This document shows, in pieces, positions 4,885 through 5,471 of a stretch of DNA of 5,471 nt (position 1 is the stretch's first letter; each line of letters opens with the position of its first letter). This stretch comes from Acidimicrobiaceae bacterium (GTDB lineage Bacteria; Actinomycetota; Acidimicrobiia; Acidimicrobiales; UBA10347). A program made the position numbers and the translations under genes. Under the pieces are notes generated by a model. The model saw nothing but the letters and a program-made list of their open reading frames with translations. It was not told where the DNA came from and searched no databases. The stretch is from the NCBI GenBank assembly GCA_003485885.1, contig DNHM01000368.1, positions 1 through 5,471 on the forward strand. Direction: 5' to 3'.

Positions 4885-5471
4885 ATGTTCCGTCGTCAAC
4901 CCGCACCTCCTCCAGCCCCTGAAGACTGCATGCCCGGTCGTGCCAACGCGATCCCTGTCGCAGACGCCCATCACGTGTTGGGTACGCCGCTCCAGGGTCC
5001 CTGGCCCGATGGTATGGACACACTGGTCGTCGGCATGGGTTGTTTCTGGGGCGCCGAGCGATTCTTCTGGCAGATGCCAGGCGTCTACTCAACTGCTGCT
5101 GGCTACTCGGGTGGCACAACGCCGAACCCGACCTACGAAGAGACCTGCACGTCGATGACCGGGCACACCGAAGCCGTGCTCATCGTGTTTGACCCCAACC
5201 TGGTCACCATTGAGGAACTGTTCAAGGTGTTCTGGGAAAATCATGATCCGGTGCAGTTCATGGGCCAAGGCAATGATGTTGGCAGCCAATACCGGTCGGC
5301 GATCTACACGAATTCGCCGGAACAGGCAGCTGCCGCATCGGCAAGCCGCGATCAGTACCAGGCCAAGCTGACAGCAGGCGGCTTCGGCGAGATCACCACC
5401 GAGATCGCCGCCGAAGGCGAGTGGTACTACGCCGAGGATTACCACCAGCAGTACCTGGCCAAGAACCCCGG
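4885..5471 (+). CDS. msrA: Peptide methionine (S)-S-oxide reductase MsrA (3' end outside window)
   Basis: MsrA reduces the S-epimer of methionine sulfoxide in proteins, and free, in the cytoplasm, using thioredoxin to recycle its disulfide. The open frame from ATG 4885 gives 195 complete codons without a stop. The active-site motif [11 protein letters not shown] carries the catalytic Cys53. Other hallmarks in order are [48 protein letters not shown] and [15 protein letters not shown]. The N-terminal extension with [18 protein letters not shown] and [13 protein letters not shown] closely follows the long E. coli-type MsrA, with an offset of about one or two residues. By comparison about 15-20 residues are missing, including the GYCG-type segment with the resolving cysteines, beyond the window. 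The start is fixed by AGGAG four to five bases upstream and by the E. coli-like N-terminus. Often responds to oxidative stress; here the leader has hairpins and a palindrome. Confidence 0.97.
   Translation, partial: MFRRQPAPPPAPEDCMPGRANAIPVADAHHVLGTPLQGPWPDGMDTLVVGMGCFWGAERFFWQMPGVYSTAAGYSGGTTPNPTYEETCTSMTGHTEAVLIVFDPNLVTIEELFKVFWENHDPVQFMGQGNDVGSQYRSAIYTNSPEQAAAASASRDQYQAKLTAGGFGEITTEIAAEGEWYYAEDYHQQYLAKNP

Noticed and set aside
4751..5119. 122-residue minus-strand open frame
   Set aside because: Most of it is antisense to msrA. The tail over 4751-4865 (ending GGGHDY) reads a little like a protein but has no motif and no start outside msrA.

Overview
The window looks like a GC-rich bacterial chromosome fragment. 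The protein set suggests an actinobacterium (Actinomycetota), perhaps an acidimicrobial or marine type. This rests on recognising the families (a short winged-helix regulator, a DinB-like protein with an N-terminal CxxC, a PF13468-type glyoxalase-like protein) and on codons rich in G/C at the third position. It is an inference, because there is no rRNA or other marker. No mobile element, CRISPR array, tRNA or rRNA was recognised.

Layout, left to right. (1) 2-250 (+): the C-terminal end of a Nudix hydrolase cut by the window edge. A hairpin and T-run resembling an intrinsic terminator follows at 317-349. (2) 354-665 (-): a small winged-helix regulator that converges on the Nudix gene, with an AT-rich probable promoter at about 700-760. 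(3) 666-1172: about 500 bases with no gene I can support, but with several small inverted repeats. (4) 1173-1706 and 1755-2393 (+): a DinB-like metal-binding protein followed by a glyoxalase-like (VOC) protein, in the same frame and 48 bases apart, probably co-transcribed. (5) 2394-2597: the convergent intergenic region, with two copies of a GGGTCTGACCC-cored repeat, a tight palindrome, and a strong intrinsic terminator serving the minus strand. (6) 4590-2598 (-): an operon of a roughly 508-residue two-Rossmann FAD/NAD(P)-binding protein and a roughly 150-residue four-helix membrane protein. Their junction carries a 12-base direct duplication that supplies the stop of one gene and the start of the next. 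(7) 4591-4884: a divergent intergenic region with a TAACGCGTTA palindrome, a possible 38-codon upstream ORF and two mini-hairpins. (8) 4885-end (+): msrA of the long E. coli-like type, cut by the window edge just before its C-terminal resolving cysteines.

How the genes may work together: MsrA repairs oxidised methionine, the flavoprotein pair is a plausible membrane-associated redox unit, and the VOC and DinB proteins belong to families of small-molecule or thiol-linked enzymes. A loose theme of redox and detoxification housekeeping is possible, but only the two same-strand pairs are supported as transcription units. The least familiar part is the flavoprotein and membrane-protein pair. I see no clear sign of a defence or mobile system.
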